A DNA stretch of 60,119 nt. It comes from Mobilicoccus pelagius NBRC 104925. Its GTDB lineage: Bacteria > Actinomycetota > Actinomycetes > Actinomycetales > Dermatophilaceae. Below, one piece after another: positions 51,546 through 60,119 of this stretch; the first letter of the stretch is position 1; each line of letters begins with the position of its first letter. The notes beneath the pieces were generated by a model. That model was not told where the DNA came from. It did no database searches and saw nothing but the letters and a program-made list of their open reading frames with translations. A program made the translations under genes and the position numbers. The stretch is from contig NZ_BAFE01000019.1 in NCBI RefSeq assembly GCF_000247995.1, positions 1 through 60,119 of the forward strand, written 5' to 3'.

Positions 51546-51897
51546 GGGGGGTCTCCTTCGTGAGGAGCGGGGGCGGCGGGAGACGACACCCGGGACATCG
51601 ACCGCGGGGGTCTCCCGTGGCCTCCGGCCAGCGTAGGGGGTGGTACCGGCGATCGGTGGCCGCCGGGGCTCGTGACGGTGGCGTCCCGCGGTCCTGGAGC
51701 GGCGGGTGCGTCACCCGGGCGCCGTGCCCGACCACGCGTCCCGCGCCGTTCCCCGGGGCGGACGCGTCACCCGTGGTCACGAATCGTCTTTGCGCCCAAA
51801 AAAACCCATTCGGCGATCGCCTGACGGGGGCCTTTCGCCGTGTCTACTGGACCGGTCGGACGACGGCGTCCGGCATCGACCGAACACAGGAGACTCC
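51546..51897. promoter_or_regulatory. Divergent promoter region of the two subtilase genes
   Basis: 352 bases without a supported gene, containing the start signals of both proteases. Around 51799-51812 there is a run of seven A's and, just after, the palindrome GGCGATCGCC (51812-51821), the only AT-rich and symmetric part of the region. It could be an operator shared by the pair. Confidence 0.4.
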
Positions 51898-53382
51898 GTG
51901 CCCACTTCCTCTCGTCTCACGCGCTTCGGCCTGGCCCTCACCGCGGCCGGCACGCTCGTGGTCCCTGCCCTGCTCGCCTCTGCGGTCCCCGCCTCAGCCG
52001 GTGCGAGCGAGGGCCCCTCCACCACCGTCCCCGTCGTCGCGCCCGAGGGGCGGACGATGAGCTACGTCGTCAACGTCGCGAAGGTCAACCACGGCCAGAT
52101 GCAGAAGGCCGAGCGGGCGGTCGCCGCCGCGGGCGGCACCGTCGTGCAGCGGTACGAGGAGATCGGCGTCCTCGTCGTGCAGTCGACGCGGTCCTCCTTC
52201 CTCCCCACCCTGCGTGCGGGTGCGAAGGGCACGATCGAGTCCGCCGGTCCGACGCGCACGGTGCCCGTCTCCGAGGCGCCCGGCGCGGGTGTCGGTCGCC
52301 CGGTGCCGCCCGGCCACCGCAAGCTCGCGACGTTCGAGGGCATGTACACCGGGTCGCCGTCGGCGCCGGCCGCCGGGCTCGACCCGATGGAGCCCGACCA
52401 GTGGAACAACCGCCTCATCAAGGCGGACAAGGCGCACGAGATCACCGACGGCGACCGCAAGGTCACGGTCGCGATCGTCGATTCCGGCATCGAGCCGAAC
52501 CACCCCGACCTGCAGGAGAACATCGTCCCGGCCCTGTCGGTGAACTGCACGATGGGCGGTGTGCCGCAGCCCACCGGCTGGGAGGCGACGACGAGCTCGC
52601 ACGGTACGCACGTCGCCGGCACGGTCGCCGCGGCTCGCAATGGCGCCGGCATCGTCGGTGTCGCCCCGGCGGTCAAGCTCGCCTCGGTCAAGGTCGTCAA
52701 CGGCGACGGGATGATCTACCCCGAGTACGCGCTGTGCGGGATCATGTGGACGGCGAAGAAGCAGATCCCCGTCGCCAACCACAGCTACTTCGTCGACCCG
52801 TTCCAGTTCTGGTGCGGTGACCAGCCCGACCAGGCCCCGGTGCTCGAGGCGATGCGTCGGGCGTACGCGTTCGCCGACCGTCGGGGCGTCGTGAGTGCGG
52901 CCGCGGCGGGCAACTCCGCCTACGACCTCGCGCACAAGACCACCGACGAGGAGTCGCCCAACGACTCGACGCCGGTGACGCGCACCGTCAACACGACGTG
53001 CCACGACATCCCCACCGAGCTCCCGGGCGTCGTCACGGTGTCGGCGATCGACGCCGAGTCGAACCTCGCGTCGTTCTCGAACTACGGCGAGGGCGTCATC
53101 GACGTCGCCGCGCCGGGGCGTCGCATCCTCTCGACCTACCAGGGTCAGCGCTGGGCGAACCTGTCGGGCACGTCGATGGCCTCCCCGCACGTCGCGGGCG
53201 TCCTCGCGCTGCTCAAGGGCACGCACCCGGACGCCACGCCGGCGCAGCTCGTGTCGCTGCTCAAGACACAGGCGGACGACCACGCCTGCCCCGCCGGTGA
53301 CGCCCGCTGCACCGGCACCGCCGACGACAATGCATTCTACGGCGAGGGCGTCGTCGACGCCCTCGACGCAGTCCGGCGCTGA
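51898..53382 (+). CDS. Secreted S8 (subtilisin-like) serine protease, paralogue
   Basis: 494-residue subtilase, paralogous to the divergent gene at 50121-51545. Signal peptide about 1-35, propeptide-like region with the same EIGVLVVQST motif, then Asp195 (IVDSGIEPNHPD), His235 (HGTHVAG) and Ser426 (GTSMASPHV). Shared unusual insert MIYPEYALCG and NHSYFVDPF in both enzymes, with conserved cysteines, shows they arose by duplication. GTG 51898 is preceded by AGGAG. A very long perfect hairpin follows the stop. Confidence 0.92.
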   Translation: MPTSSRLTRFGLALTAAGTLVVPALLASAVPASAGASEGPSTTVPVVAPEGRTMSYVVNVAKVNHGQMQKAERAVAAAGGTVVQRYEEIGVLVVQSTRSSFLPTLRAGAKGTIESAGPTRTVPVSEAPGAGVGRPVPPGHRKLATFEGMYTGSPSAPAAGLDPMEPDQWNNRLIKADKAHEITDGDRKVTVAIVDSGIEPNHPDLQENIVPALSVNCTMGGVPQPTGWEATTSSHGTHVAGTVAAARNGAGIVGVAPAVKLASVKVVNGDGMIYPEYALCGIMWTAKKQIPVANHSYFVDPFQFWCGDQPDQAPVLEAMRRAYAFADRRGVVSAAAAGNSAYDLAHKTTDEESPNDSTPVTRTVNTTCHDIPTELPGVVTVSAIDAESNLASFSNYGEGVIDVAAPGRRILSTYQGQRWANLSGTSMASPHVAGVLALLKGTHPDATPAQLVSLLKTQADDHACPAGDARCTGTADDNAFYGEGVVDALDAVRR

Positions 53383-53414
53383 CATCGCGGCGTCACACGC
53401 GCCGCACGTGTCAC

Positions 53415-53485
53415 CCCGCACCGCACACATCGAACCGCCCCGGACGCTCTGAGCGTCCGGGGCGGTTCGATGTGTGCGGTGCGGG
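53415..53485. terminator. Perfect 34-bp hairpin between convergent subtilase and actP
   Basis: A 34-base arm (53415-53448, beginning CCCGCACCGCACACATC) pairs without mismatch with 53452-53485 around a CTG loop. It begins 33 bases after the subtilase stop and ends 8 bases before the actP stop, so it can terminate transcription from both sides. Confidence 0.8.
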
Positions 53486-53492
53486 CCTCGCG

Positions 53493-55118
53493 TCAGTGGG
53501 CGAGGACCTCGCCGGAGGTGCCGATGCCGGTGAGGGAGCGGACCTCCATCTCGGCGTACTTGGTCTCGTTGTACTCCTTGCTCGTCACGGAGCCGAGCCA
53601 ACCGAGGAAGAACCCGAGGGGGATCGAGATGATGCCGGGGTTCTCCAACGGGTAGAACGCGAAGTCGGCGGCGGGGAAGATCGACGTCTCCTTTCCGGAC
53701 GTGACGGGGGAGAAGAAGATGAGGAAGAGGCAGGAGAACAGCCCGCCGTAGATGCTCCACAGGGCACCGCGGGTGTTGAACCGCTTCCAGAACAGCGAGT
53801 AGAGGATCGTCGGCAGGTTCGCGCTCGCCGCGACGGAGAACGCGAGGGCGACGAGGAACGCGATGTTCTGCCCGTAGGCGAGGACACCGCCCGCGATGGC
53901 GATGACACCGACGGCGAGGGTCGCGATGCGGGCGACCTTCACCTCCTTCTCGGGGGAGGCCTCGCCGCGCTTGATGACCTCGTTGTAGATGTCGTGCGCG
54001 ATGGTCGCCGACGTCGTGATGGTGAGGCCGGCGACGACGGCGAGGATCGTCGCGAACGCGATGCCGGAGACGATGGCGAGGAAGATCGGGCCGCCGAGCT
54101 CGAGGGCGAGGAGCGGCGCGGCCGAGTTCGCCTTGCCGGCGGCGGCGTTGATGCGGTCCGGGCCGACGAGGGCGGCAGCGCCGTACCCGATGAGGAGGGT
54201 GAAGAGGTAGAACGCGCCGATGAGCCAGATCGCGACCTCGACGGACTTCCGGGCCTGCTTGCTCGTCGGCACCGTGTAGAAGCGGATGAGGACGTGGGGC
54301 AGGCCGGCGGTGCCGAGGACGAGGGCCATCGACAGGGAGATGAAGTCGATCTTCGTGAGGTCGGACTTGCCGTACTTGAGGCCCGGCTCGAGGAGGGCCT
54401 GACCGGCCTTGGGTGAGTTCGCCACGGCGGCGTCGAAGAGGGCGGGAAGGCTGAAGCCGGAGAGTCCGAGGACCCACACCGACATGAGGAACGCGGCGGC
54501 GATGAGGAGGCAGGCCTTGATGATCTGGACCCACGTCGTGCCCTTCATCCCGCCGATCATCACGTAGCCGATCATCACGGTGCCGACGACGGCGATGACG
54601 ACGTTGATCGCGGTGCGACCCGACAGGCCGAGGAGGAGGGCGACGAGACCGCCGGCGCCCGCCATCTGCGCGAGGAGGTAGAAGAACGAGACGGCGAGGG
54701 TGCTCGTCGCGGCGGCGAGGCGCACGGGCCGCTGACGCAGCCGGAACGAGAGCACGTCGGCCATCGTGAACCGGCCCGTGTTGCGCATGAGCTCGGCGAC
54801 GAGGAGCAGCGCGACGAGCCACGCGACGAGGAACCCGATCGAGTAGAGGAACCCGTCGTACCCCTGGAGGGCGATCGCGCCGGCGATGCCGAGGAAGGAC
54901 GCCGCGGAGAGGTAGTCGCCGGCGATGGCGAGCCCGTTCTGGCCGCCGGAGAAGGAGGCACCGCCGGTGTAGTACTCGGCCGCGGTCTTCTTGCCGGAGG
55001 CGACCTTGATGACGACGGTGAGGGTGACGACGACGAACGCGACGAAGATCGAGATGTTGAGGATCGGGTTGCCGACGTCGGTCGTGCCGCCCGCCGCGGC
55101 GAGGGAGGCGAGGGTCAT
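53493..55118 (-). CDS. actP: Cation/acetate symporter ActP (SSS family)
   Basis: 541-residue sodium:solute symporter with about 13 membrane helices. ActP-type motifs include EYYTGGASFSGGQNGLAIAGDYLSAASFLG (about 48-77), GTAGLPHVLIRFYT (about 273) and AFSVAASANLPTILYSLFWKRF. Together with acs about 4 kb away this suggests acetate or short monocarboxylate uptake. Its start overlaps the stop of the DUF485 gene (ATGA), the usual yjcH-actP arrangement. Confidence 0.93.
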   Translation of the reverse strand: MTLASLAAAGGTTDVGNPILNISIFVAFVVVTLTVVIKVASGKKTAAEYYTGGASFSGGQNGLAIAGDYLSAASFLGIAGAIALQGYDGFLYSIGFLVAWLVALLLVAELMRNTGRFTMADVLSFRLRQRPVRLAAATSTLAVSFFYLLAQMAGAGGLVALLLGLSGRTAINVVIAVVGTVMIGYVMIGGMKGTTWVQIIKACLLIAAAFLMSVWVLGLSGFSLPALFDAAVANSPKAGQALLEPGLKYGKSDLTKIDFISLSMALVLGTAGLPHVLIRFYTVPTSKQARKSVEVAIWLIGAFYLFTLLIGYGAAALVGPDRINAAAGKANSAAPLLALELGGPIFLAIVSGIAFATILAVVAGLTITTSATIAHDIYNEVIKRGEASPEKEVKVARIATLAVGVIAIAGGVLAYGQNIAFLVALAFSVAASANLPTILYSLFWKRFNTRGALWSIYGGLFSCLFLIFFSPVTSGKETSIFPAADFAFYPLENPGIISIPLGFFLGWLGSVTSKEYNETKYAEMEVRSLTGIGTSGEVLAH

Positions 55119-55477
55119 CGGAGGTCGTCCTTGTCGTCGGCGGCGAGGGGGGACCCGCCGTTGATGCGGTCACGGATGGCCTCGGCGCGGGGGTCGAAGA
55201 CCCTGTCGGCCCAGCGCACGTAGGCGATGGTGATGCCGAACGTCGTGACGAACTGGAGCAGCCCGAGGACGAGTCCGAGGTTGATGTTCGCGAACACCGG
55301 GATCGCCATGATCGCGGGGAAGTACGCCGCGAGGATCACGTAGGCGAAGTACCAGACGAGGAAGAAGATCGTGCAGGGGAAGACGAATCCCCGGAATCTC
55401 CTCCGCAGGTCCTTGAAGTCGTCGCTCTCCTGTACCTGGCGGTACGAGGGCGAGGCTGCGGGGCTGGTCGTGTCCAC
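55115..55477 (-). CDS. DUF485 membrane protein (YjcH-like partner of ActP)
   Basis: 120-residue protein with two membrane helices (about 30-55 and 65-90) and the DUF485 pattern: a cytoplasmic DFKDLRRRFRGFVFP before helix 1, ANINLGLVLGLLQF, and YVRWADRVFDP after helix 2. GTG 55477 has AGGAGG 9 bases upstream; a longer frame to 55549 adds a Cys/Pro/Arg-rich stretch that looks untranslated. It precedes actP and overlaps it by 4 bases, as yjcH does in E. coli. Confidence 0.88.
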   Translation of the reverse strand: MDTTSPAASPSYRQVQESDDFKDLRRRFRGFVFPCTIFFLVWYFAYVILAAYFPAIMAIPVFANINLGLVLGLLQFVTTFGITIAYVRWADRVFDPRAEAIRDRINGGSPLAADDKDDLR

Positions 55478-55756
55478 CGACGAGCACCTCCTTGGGGTCG
55501 TGTCGCATCGATCGGGTGGCCGCCCCCCGGCGGGGGTCGTGCGCTCCACTCTGCGGGGGGAGTGCGCAGGCGGCGCCGTGCGTCGTGCAGCGGAGAGGCC
55601 GGTGGCGCGAGGGTGCGATCGGCGGCGGAGGTGTCGACGCCGAGCGGTCGGCGGGTGACGACGAACGGGGATGCGGCGCCTCGTGGAGGGTGGCGGATTC
55701 GACCGTCGTTCCGGGGGATCCGGGGTGCCCGTGACGTCCGGGGTGCCGGGGACGGC

Positions 55757-57268
55757 TCAGGCATGCCGGCCCGGGAGCGATGCCGGGTGGTCGGGGGTGT
55801 GGAGCCGGGTCATGATCCGTTGCGTGCCGCGGGGCACGTGGTCGGCCGTCGCGTAGGAGGCGAGGACGGCGGTGACGAACGCGAGCGGCACGCTCCACGC
55901 CGCGGGCCGCGTGACGAGGAGCCCGGCTGTCCCCTCGGGCACGTGCCCGGTGAGGACGAGGACGGTGCACGTGAGGGATCCGATCCCTCCCGCCGTCATG
56001 CCGAGCGCCGCGCCGCGGGCGGTGAGTCCGGGCCACCACACCCCGAGCGCGAGCAGGGGGCACAGGGTCGAGGCGGAGACGGCGAAGACGAGCCCGACCG
56101 TCGTCGCGAGCCCGACCCGGCCGAGGCCGACGGTGATGAGGAGCGGGACGACGAGGGAGATCACGGCGGAGAGGCGGAAGCTCACGATGCCGTCGACGTC
56201 GTCGCCCGTCCAGGCGCGGAGGCGGGGGCGGACGAGGTCCTGGTCGACGACGCCCGTCACGGCGACCGCGAGTCCGGAGGCGGTCGAGAGGAACGCGGCG
56301 AACGCCCCCACCGCGAGGAGCACGACGAGGGTCTCCCCGAGCGGGCCGGGCGCGGCCGCGCGGGGGAGGAGGAGGACGATCTCGTCGGCCTGCCCACCCG
56401 CCGGGAGGCCCGGGAGGTAGACGCGGCCCAACGCGGCGTAGACCGGGGGGAAGAGGTAGAAGAGCGCGAGCAGCCCGACGACCGGCACGGTCGTGCGGCG
56501 TGCCGAGGCGCCGTCACGGTTCGTGTAGAAGCGGACGGCGACGTGGGGCAGCCCCATCGTGCCGAGGCACAGGGCGAGGAGGAGGGAGCCCGTCGCGTAG
56601 ATCTCCGCGCGGGTCGACACGGCGGGCGGCGCGGGCAACGTCGGCGCGGGGTGCCCGTCGCCCGCCCACAACGCGACGAGGACGAGTGCGGGCACGGCGA
56701 TCGCGACGAGCTTCACCCAGTACTGCACGGCCTGCAGGTCGGTCACCGAGCGCATGCCGCCGGAGACGACGTTGATCGTCACGACCACGACGACGAGGGC
56801 GCTGCCGACCCGCCCGGGCGCCCCGGTGAGGGTGGCGACGGCGATGTCGGCGCCCTGGAGCTGGGGGACGAGGTAGAGCCACCCGATGAGGACGACGAGC
56901 ACGGAGGTGTAGAGCCGTAGGCGGGGACTCTGCAGCCGGAGCTGGGCGAAGTCGGGCAGCGTGTACGCCCCGGAGCGTCGCAGCGGTGCGGCGACGACCG
57001 CGGCGAGGACGACGTAGCCGAGGGTGTAGCCGACGGGGAACCACAGCATCGACCACCCGGAGGCGTACACGAGGCCCGCGATGCCGAGGAACGAGGCGGC
57101 CGAGAGGTATTCGCCGCCGATGGCGAACGCGTTGCGCCACGGCGTGACGCTGCGGCCGGCGACGTAGAAGTCGGATGTCGTGCGCGAGATCCGAACGCCG
57201 TGGATGCCGCCGGCGACCGTGCCGACGCACATGAGAGCGATCGCGAGGACGACGGGTGCGGTGCTCAC
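55757..57268 (-). CDS. Second SSS-family sodium:solute symporter
   Basis: 503-residue symporter related to ActP (motifs DFYVAGRSVTPWRNAFAIGGEYLSAASFLG split at about 35-64, and GTMGLPHVAVRFYTN near 270) but diverged. The GTG at 57268 overlaps the stop of the small membrane gene upstream (GTGA), so the two form a unit with the LytTR regulator and LytS-type kinase behind them. The substrate is likely an organic acid sensed by that system; the ActP resemblance suggests acetate, pyruvate or a similar acid. Confidence 0.88.
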   Translation of the reverse strand: MSTAPVVLAIALMCVGTVAGGIHGVRISRTTSDFYVAGRSVTPWRNAFAIGGEYLSAASFLGIAGLVYASGWSMLWFPVGYTLGYVVLAAVVAAPLRRSGAYTLPDFAQLRLQSPRLRLYTSVLVVLIGWLYLVPQLQGADIAVATLTGAPGRVGSALVVVVVTINVVSGGMRSVTDLQAVQYWVKLVAIAVPALVLVALWAGDGHPAPTLPAPPAVSTRAEIYATGSLLLALCLGTMGLPHVAVRFYTNRDGASARRTTVPVVGLLALFYLFPPVYAALGRVYLPGLPAGGQADEIVLLLPRAAAPGPLGETLVVLLAVGAFAAFLSTASGLAVAVTGVVDQDLVRPRLRAWTGDDVDGIVSFRLSAVISLVVPLLITVGLGRVGLATTVGLVFAVSASTLCPLLALGVWWPGLTARGAALGMTAGGIGSLTCTVLVLTGHVPEGTAGLLVTRPAAWSVPLAFVTAVLASYATADHVPRGTQRIMTRLHTPDHPASLPGRHA

Positions 57269-57654
57269 GGCGAGTCCATGAGTTCGACGAACTCCCGCTC
57301 GATGCGTTCCGCGGCGCGGACGAACCGGTGGGTGAGGAACAGTGCGGACGGGTAGACGACGACGCCGAGGAGGAGCCAGGGGAGGGGGACGACGAGGCCC
57401 GCCGGCGTCCACGTCTCGGGGAGGAGGACGAGCGCGGTGGGCAGCAGCACGAGGAGGAGGACGACGCACGCGACGAGCGAGATGGCGAGACGACGCTGGG
57501 CCCGGAGGATCGCCTCGACGTACACCTCGCCGAGGGCGGTCTCCTCCTCGAGGTCGCGGTAGCGCGACCGGTCTCCGACGTGGGTGGCGCCACGGCGGGG
57601 CGAGGTCACCCGGACCCGGCGCGGCACTCCACGTCCCGGAGGGTTCGTGCTCAT
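57265..57654 (-). CDS. Small two-helix membrane protein, symporter partner
   Basis: 129 residues, with an Arg-rich N-terminus (about 1-35), an acidic segment, then two membrane helices (about 54-77 and 83-106) and an Arg/Glu tail. It occupies the position DUF485 proteins have next to ActP, but its sequence is only loosely similar. ATG 57654 is chosen over upstream in-frame starts because the upstream part is Arg/Ser/Pro-rich and non-family-like; the ribosome-binding site is weak. Function inferred from coupling to the symporter. Confidence 0.7.
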   Translation of the reverse strand: MSTNPPGRGVPRRVRVTSPRRGATHVGDRSRYRDLEEETALGEVYVEAILRAQRRLAISLVACVVLLLVLLPTALVLLPETWTPAGLVVPLPWLLLGVVVYPSALFLTHRFVRAAERIEREFVELMDSP

Positions 57655-57805
57655 GCGCGACCACCGGGAACGCTGCCGGGCATGTCGCCGAGGCGGACCG
57701 GGAGAGGGGCGTCGAGAGTGTGCGGCGGCAGGCACGCCAGAGGACTCGCGGGGGGACCGGCGCGACGCGGCCCGGCGGGCACGCGACGACCTCGCGACGG
57801 CGGGG

Positions 57806-58573
57806 TCACGATCCTCCACGGCGGGGCAGGCGGACGAGACGCTCCCGCAGATCGCGGGTGTGGCGGCGGCTCACCTGGAGCTCGATGCCGTCGCCGACGA
57901 CGACGACGCTCCGCCCGCCGTCGGTGCGGACCTGCGCGATCGCCGGGAGGGACACGAGGGTGCTGCGGTGGATGCGCGCGAATCCCGCCTCGGCCCACCG
58001 CTCCTCGAGGAGGGTGAGGGAGACGCGCAGCAGGTGCGACCCCTCCGCGGTGTGGAGGCGGGCGTAGTCGCCCTGGGCCTGCACGTAGAGGACGTCGGAT
58101 CGCTGCACGAACGACGTCACGCCGCCGAGCTCCACCGGGATCGTCTCGTCGGGCGCCGTCTGCGCGGCAGCCGGAGCGCTCCCCGCGCGGGCCTGGACGA
58201 CGCGGCGCACCGCCTCCGCGAGACGGGACTCCCGGACGGGCTTGACGAGATAATCCGTCGCCGAGACGTCGAACGCGTCGACGGCGTGCTGCTCGTAGGC
58301 GGTGACGAAGACGATCTGCGGCCGCTCGGCGAACCGGGCGATCACCCGCGCGAGCTCCATGCCGTCGAGGCCGGGCATGCGGATGTCACAGAAGAGGACG
58401 TCGGCCGGAGCCTGGTCGAGGGCACGGAGGGCGTCGGCGCCGGTGGCGGCGGTGCGCACCTCGCCGATGCGGTCGTCCTGCTCGAGAAGCCACGCGAGCT
58501 CGGCCCGGGTGGGCGCCTCGTCGTCGACGACGAGGGCGCGCAGCGGGGCGGTGCTCGTGGCGTCTGCTGCCAT
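57806..58573 (-). CDS. LytTR-family response regulator
   Basis: 255-residue regulator. The receiver domain (about 10-125) has acidic VVDDE and phospho-acceptor Asp63 (FCDIRMPG), with YLVKPV at the conserved lysine. A linker rich in Ala leads to a LytTR DNA-binding domain (about 150-250: RSDVLYVQAQGDYARLHT, FARIHRSTLVSLPAI, SRRHTRDLRERL). It forms a pair with the kinase upstream and probably controls the adjacent symporter genes. Confidence 0.92.
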   Translation of the reverse strand: MAADATSTAPLRALVVDDEAPTRAELAWLLEQDDRIGEVRTAATGADALRALDQAPADVLFCDIRMPGLDGMELARVIARFAERPQIVFVTAYEQHAVDAFDVSATDYLVKPVRESRLAEAVRRVVQARAGSAPAAAQTAPDETIPVELGGVTSFVQRSDVLYVQAQGDYARLHTAEGSHLLRVSLTLLEERWAEAGFARIHRSTLVSLPAIAQVRTDGGRSVVVVGDGIELQVSRRHTRDLRERLVRLPRRGGS

Positions 58574-58814
58574 GACGAAAGGGTACGGTCTCGCGCCCCT
58601 CGGGGTGGGGGGTTCGACGCCCCCGAACGGGGTGTCCGCGCGGGGCGTCGTCGACCGACGCGGGTTCGTGCGGACGACGCGCGGGACACATCGGACATCC
58701 CCGACGAAGTGCTCTCGGAAAGAGGAAAGGTGCCGTCCAGGCATCCCGGGCGGTCCGCTCGGTGCGTCACCGCGCGGCGACCCGCACGGTGCTGCAGCCG
58801 TGGTCCGGGCGGCC

Positions 58815-60032
58815 TCAGTCGTCGGCGTCGGGATGGAACTTCGGCACCCGGAAGCTCACCCGCGTCCCCGCCCCGATCGCCGTCTCCACCGTCAGCCCGT
58901 ACCCGTCGCCGAACGTCTGCCGCAGTCGCGCGTCGACGTTCGCCATCCCGACGTGGTCGCCGGCCTCGTCGCCGGAGAGGACCGCGCGGATCCGCTCCGG
59001 GTCCGCCCCCGCGCCGTCGTCCTCGATGACGATCTCGACCTCCGTTCCGACGTCGTGGGCCTCGATGCGGATCCGCCCCACACCCGCCGCGGCCTCGATG
59101 CCGTGCTGGACGGCGTTCTCGACGAGCGGCTGGATCGCGAACGACGGCACCCGCACCCCGAGCACCTCGGGCGCGACGCGCAGGGTCACCTGCATCCGGT
59201 CGCCGAACCGGGCCTCCTCGAGGACGAGGTAACGCTCGATGTTGACGAGCTCCTCCGACAGCGGTGTGAGCGGGCCGGTACGCCGGAACGAGTAGCGGGT
59301 GAAGTCGGCGAAGTCGAGAAGCAGCTCACGCGCCCGGGCGGGATCGGTACGCACGAACGACGCGATGGCGCCGAGGGAGTTGTAGATGAAGTGCGGGCTG
59401 ATCTGCGCCCGCAACGCCCGCAGCTCCGCCTCGACCGCACGGCCGCGCTCGCGGCCCAGCTCGGCGAGATCGATCTGCGTCGCGATCCACGCCGCCACCG
59501 CCTCCGTCGCCCGCACGAGGTCGCTCGAGGAACCCCGGTGGTAGGAGGCGAGGACGGCGACCACCCGGTTGTCGCACACGACCGGCGCGAGGATCGCGGC
59601 ACGCAGGAGGCAGTCCGGGTCGTCGCACCCCACCCGCCGCTCGTCGAGGCGCACCGTGCGGCCACCGGCGAGGACCCCGGGCACCTGCGCGGCGAAGTCC
59701 TGCCGATGATGCTCCGCGCCGCCCTCCCAGGCGAGGACGCCCCCGGTGTCACCGATGGCCACGGCATCGACGCCGAGGAGAGGGCGCAGGTCACGCGCGG
59801 CCCGCGCGGCCGCCTCCGCCGTGAGCCCGTCGCGGAGGTGCCGGGCGGCCGTCGACGCGGCGTGGAGCGTGCGATACGTCGCCGTGCTCTCCGGGGACGC
59901 GAGATGGCCCCGCGAGCGCAACACCCCGACCAGCAGGGCGAGCCCGACGACGGCGACGCCGAACGCGAGCAGGAACGTGCCCGTCCCGGCGCCGAGGCCG
60001 GGCCGCGTCGCCGTGACGAGCTCCGAGATCAC
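58815..60032 (-). CDS. LytS/YehU-type sensor histidine kinase
   Basis: 405 residues. One N-terminal membrane helix (about 18-40), a GAF-like sensor domain (about 55-185, with a CDDPDC pair that might bind metal or sense redox), then the His_kinase domain with phospho-acceptor His214 (QISPHFIYNSLG) and the ATP-binding domain (QPLVENAVQHGIE, EDDGAGAD, GMANVDARLR). Unlike classical LytS it lacks the multi-helix 5TM module. Start GTG at 60032. It lies about 240 bases upstream of its regulator, a gap with no supported gene. Confidence 0.92.
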   Translation of the reverse strand: MISELVTATRPGLGAGTGTFLLAFGVAVVGLALLVGVLRSRGHLASPESTATYRTLHAASTAARHLRDGLTAEAAARAARDLRPLLGVDAVAIGDTGGVLAWEGGAEHHRQDFAAQVPGVLAGGRTVRLDERRVGCDDPDCLLRAAILAPVVCDNRVVAVLASYHRGSSSDLVRATEAVAAWIATQIDLAELGRERGRAVEAELRALRAQISPHFIYNSLGAIASFVRTDPARARELLLDFADFTRYSFRRTGPLTPLSEELVNIERYLVLEEARFGDRMQVTLRVAPEVLGVRVPSFAIQPLVENAVQHGIEAAAGVGRIRIEAHDVGTEVEIVIEDDGAGADPERIRAVLSGDEAGDHVGMANVDARLRQTFGDGYGLTVETAIGAGTRVSFRVPKFHPDADD

Positions 60033-60119
60033 GAGGGCACTCTATGAGTCGACCCGCCACGACGGCCTCGCATCGCGATGGATTCACGGGGTGGGTCGCG
60101 TGGATCCGCCGTGTCGCTG

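Overview
The window comes from a high-GC, flagellated actinobacterium. Evidence for this is the very strong G/C bias at third codon positions, frequent GTG starts, a WhiB-type iron-sulfur regulator, a GlxR/Crp-type regulator, and a long block whose gene content and order match the ponA2-whiB4-crp-nth-marP region of Mycobacterium. A motile member of the Micrococcales (Dermatophilaceae-like) is a reasonable guess, but the sequence alone does not prove it.

Layout. (1) About 0.2-8.9 kb is a chemotaxis cluster: cheA with two CheW-like modules, a drastically shortened receptor-like gene, cheW, a convergent rpiB, a full-length chemoreceptor, and an overlapping cheY-cheB-cheR set. (2) About 8.9-11.5 kb holds a 431-bp internally deleted ISL3-family element and an AGCS-type sodium:amino-acid symporter. 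(3) About 11.9-25.0 kb is one long flagellar operon: flgB, flgC, fliE, fliF, fliG, fliH, fliI, fliJ, a two-domain peptidoglycan hydrolase, fliK, flgD and two tandem FlgE/FlgG-like hook genes. It stops before the stator, C-ring, export and flagellin genes, so the rest must lie elsewhere. (4) About 25.0-27.1 kb has a frameshifted remnant of an ion-permease gene, an aspartate:alanine-exchanger-family transporter and tRNA-Pro(CGG). (5) About 27.1-40.8 kb is the conserved actinobacterial block: metallophosphoesterase, bifunctional PBP with PASTA, WhiB4/WblA, a pair of ArsA/GET3-type ATPases, a 51-residue protein, RidA-type protein, Nudix, metallo-beta-lactamase-fold hydrolase, Crp, endonuclease III, CoA-type Nudix, MarP-type protease and a Holin-X protein. 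(6) About 41.0-60.0 kb is metabolic and surface-related: a GDPD, a fused double-domain phosphofructokinase, a crotonase, SppA, acetyl-CoA synthetase, a lipoprotein, two divergent paralogous subtilases, an acetate symporter with its DUF485 partner, then a second symporter with a small membrane partner, a LytTR response regulator and a LytS-type kinase.

How they fit together. Receptors signal through CheW/CheA to CheY, with CheB/CheR adaptation, and the next large operon builds the rod, MS-ring, export ATPase and hook. Three similar promoter-like motifs (GCCGAT-type -10 with a 16-bp spacer) precede the receptor gene, cheY and flgB, suggesting one motility sigma factor. The 47-60 kb end reads as an acetate/organic-acid uptake and activation module (acs, actP, second symporter) with a two-component sensor. 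The crp start has a near-consensus Crp/GlxR palindrome just upstream.

I saw no CRISPR array, prophage, rRNA or known defence system. The most unusual items are the ISL3 miniature element with a fused N/C-terminal transposase remnant, the receptor gene that has lost its signalling tip in frame, the NlpC/P60-lytic transglycosylase fusion in the FlgJ position, and the eukaryote-like fused phosphofructokinase.
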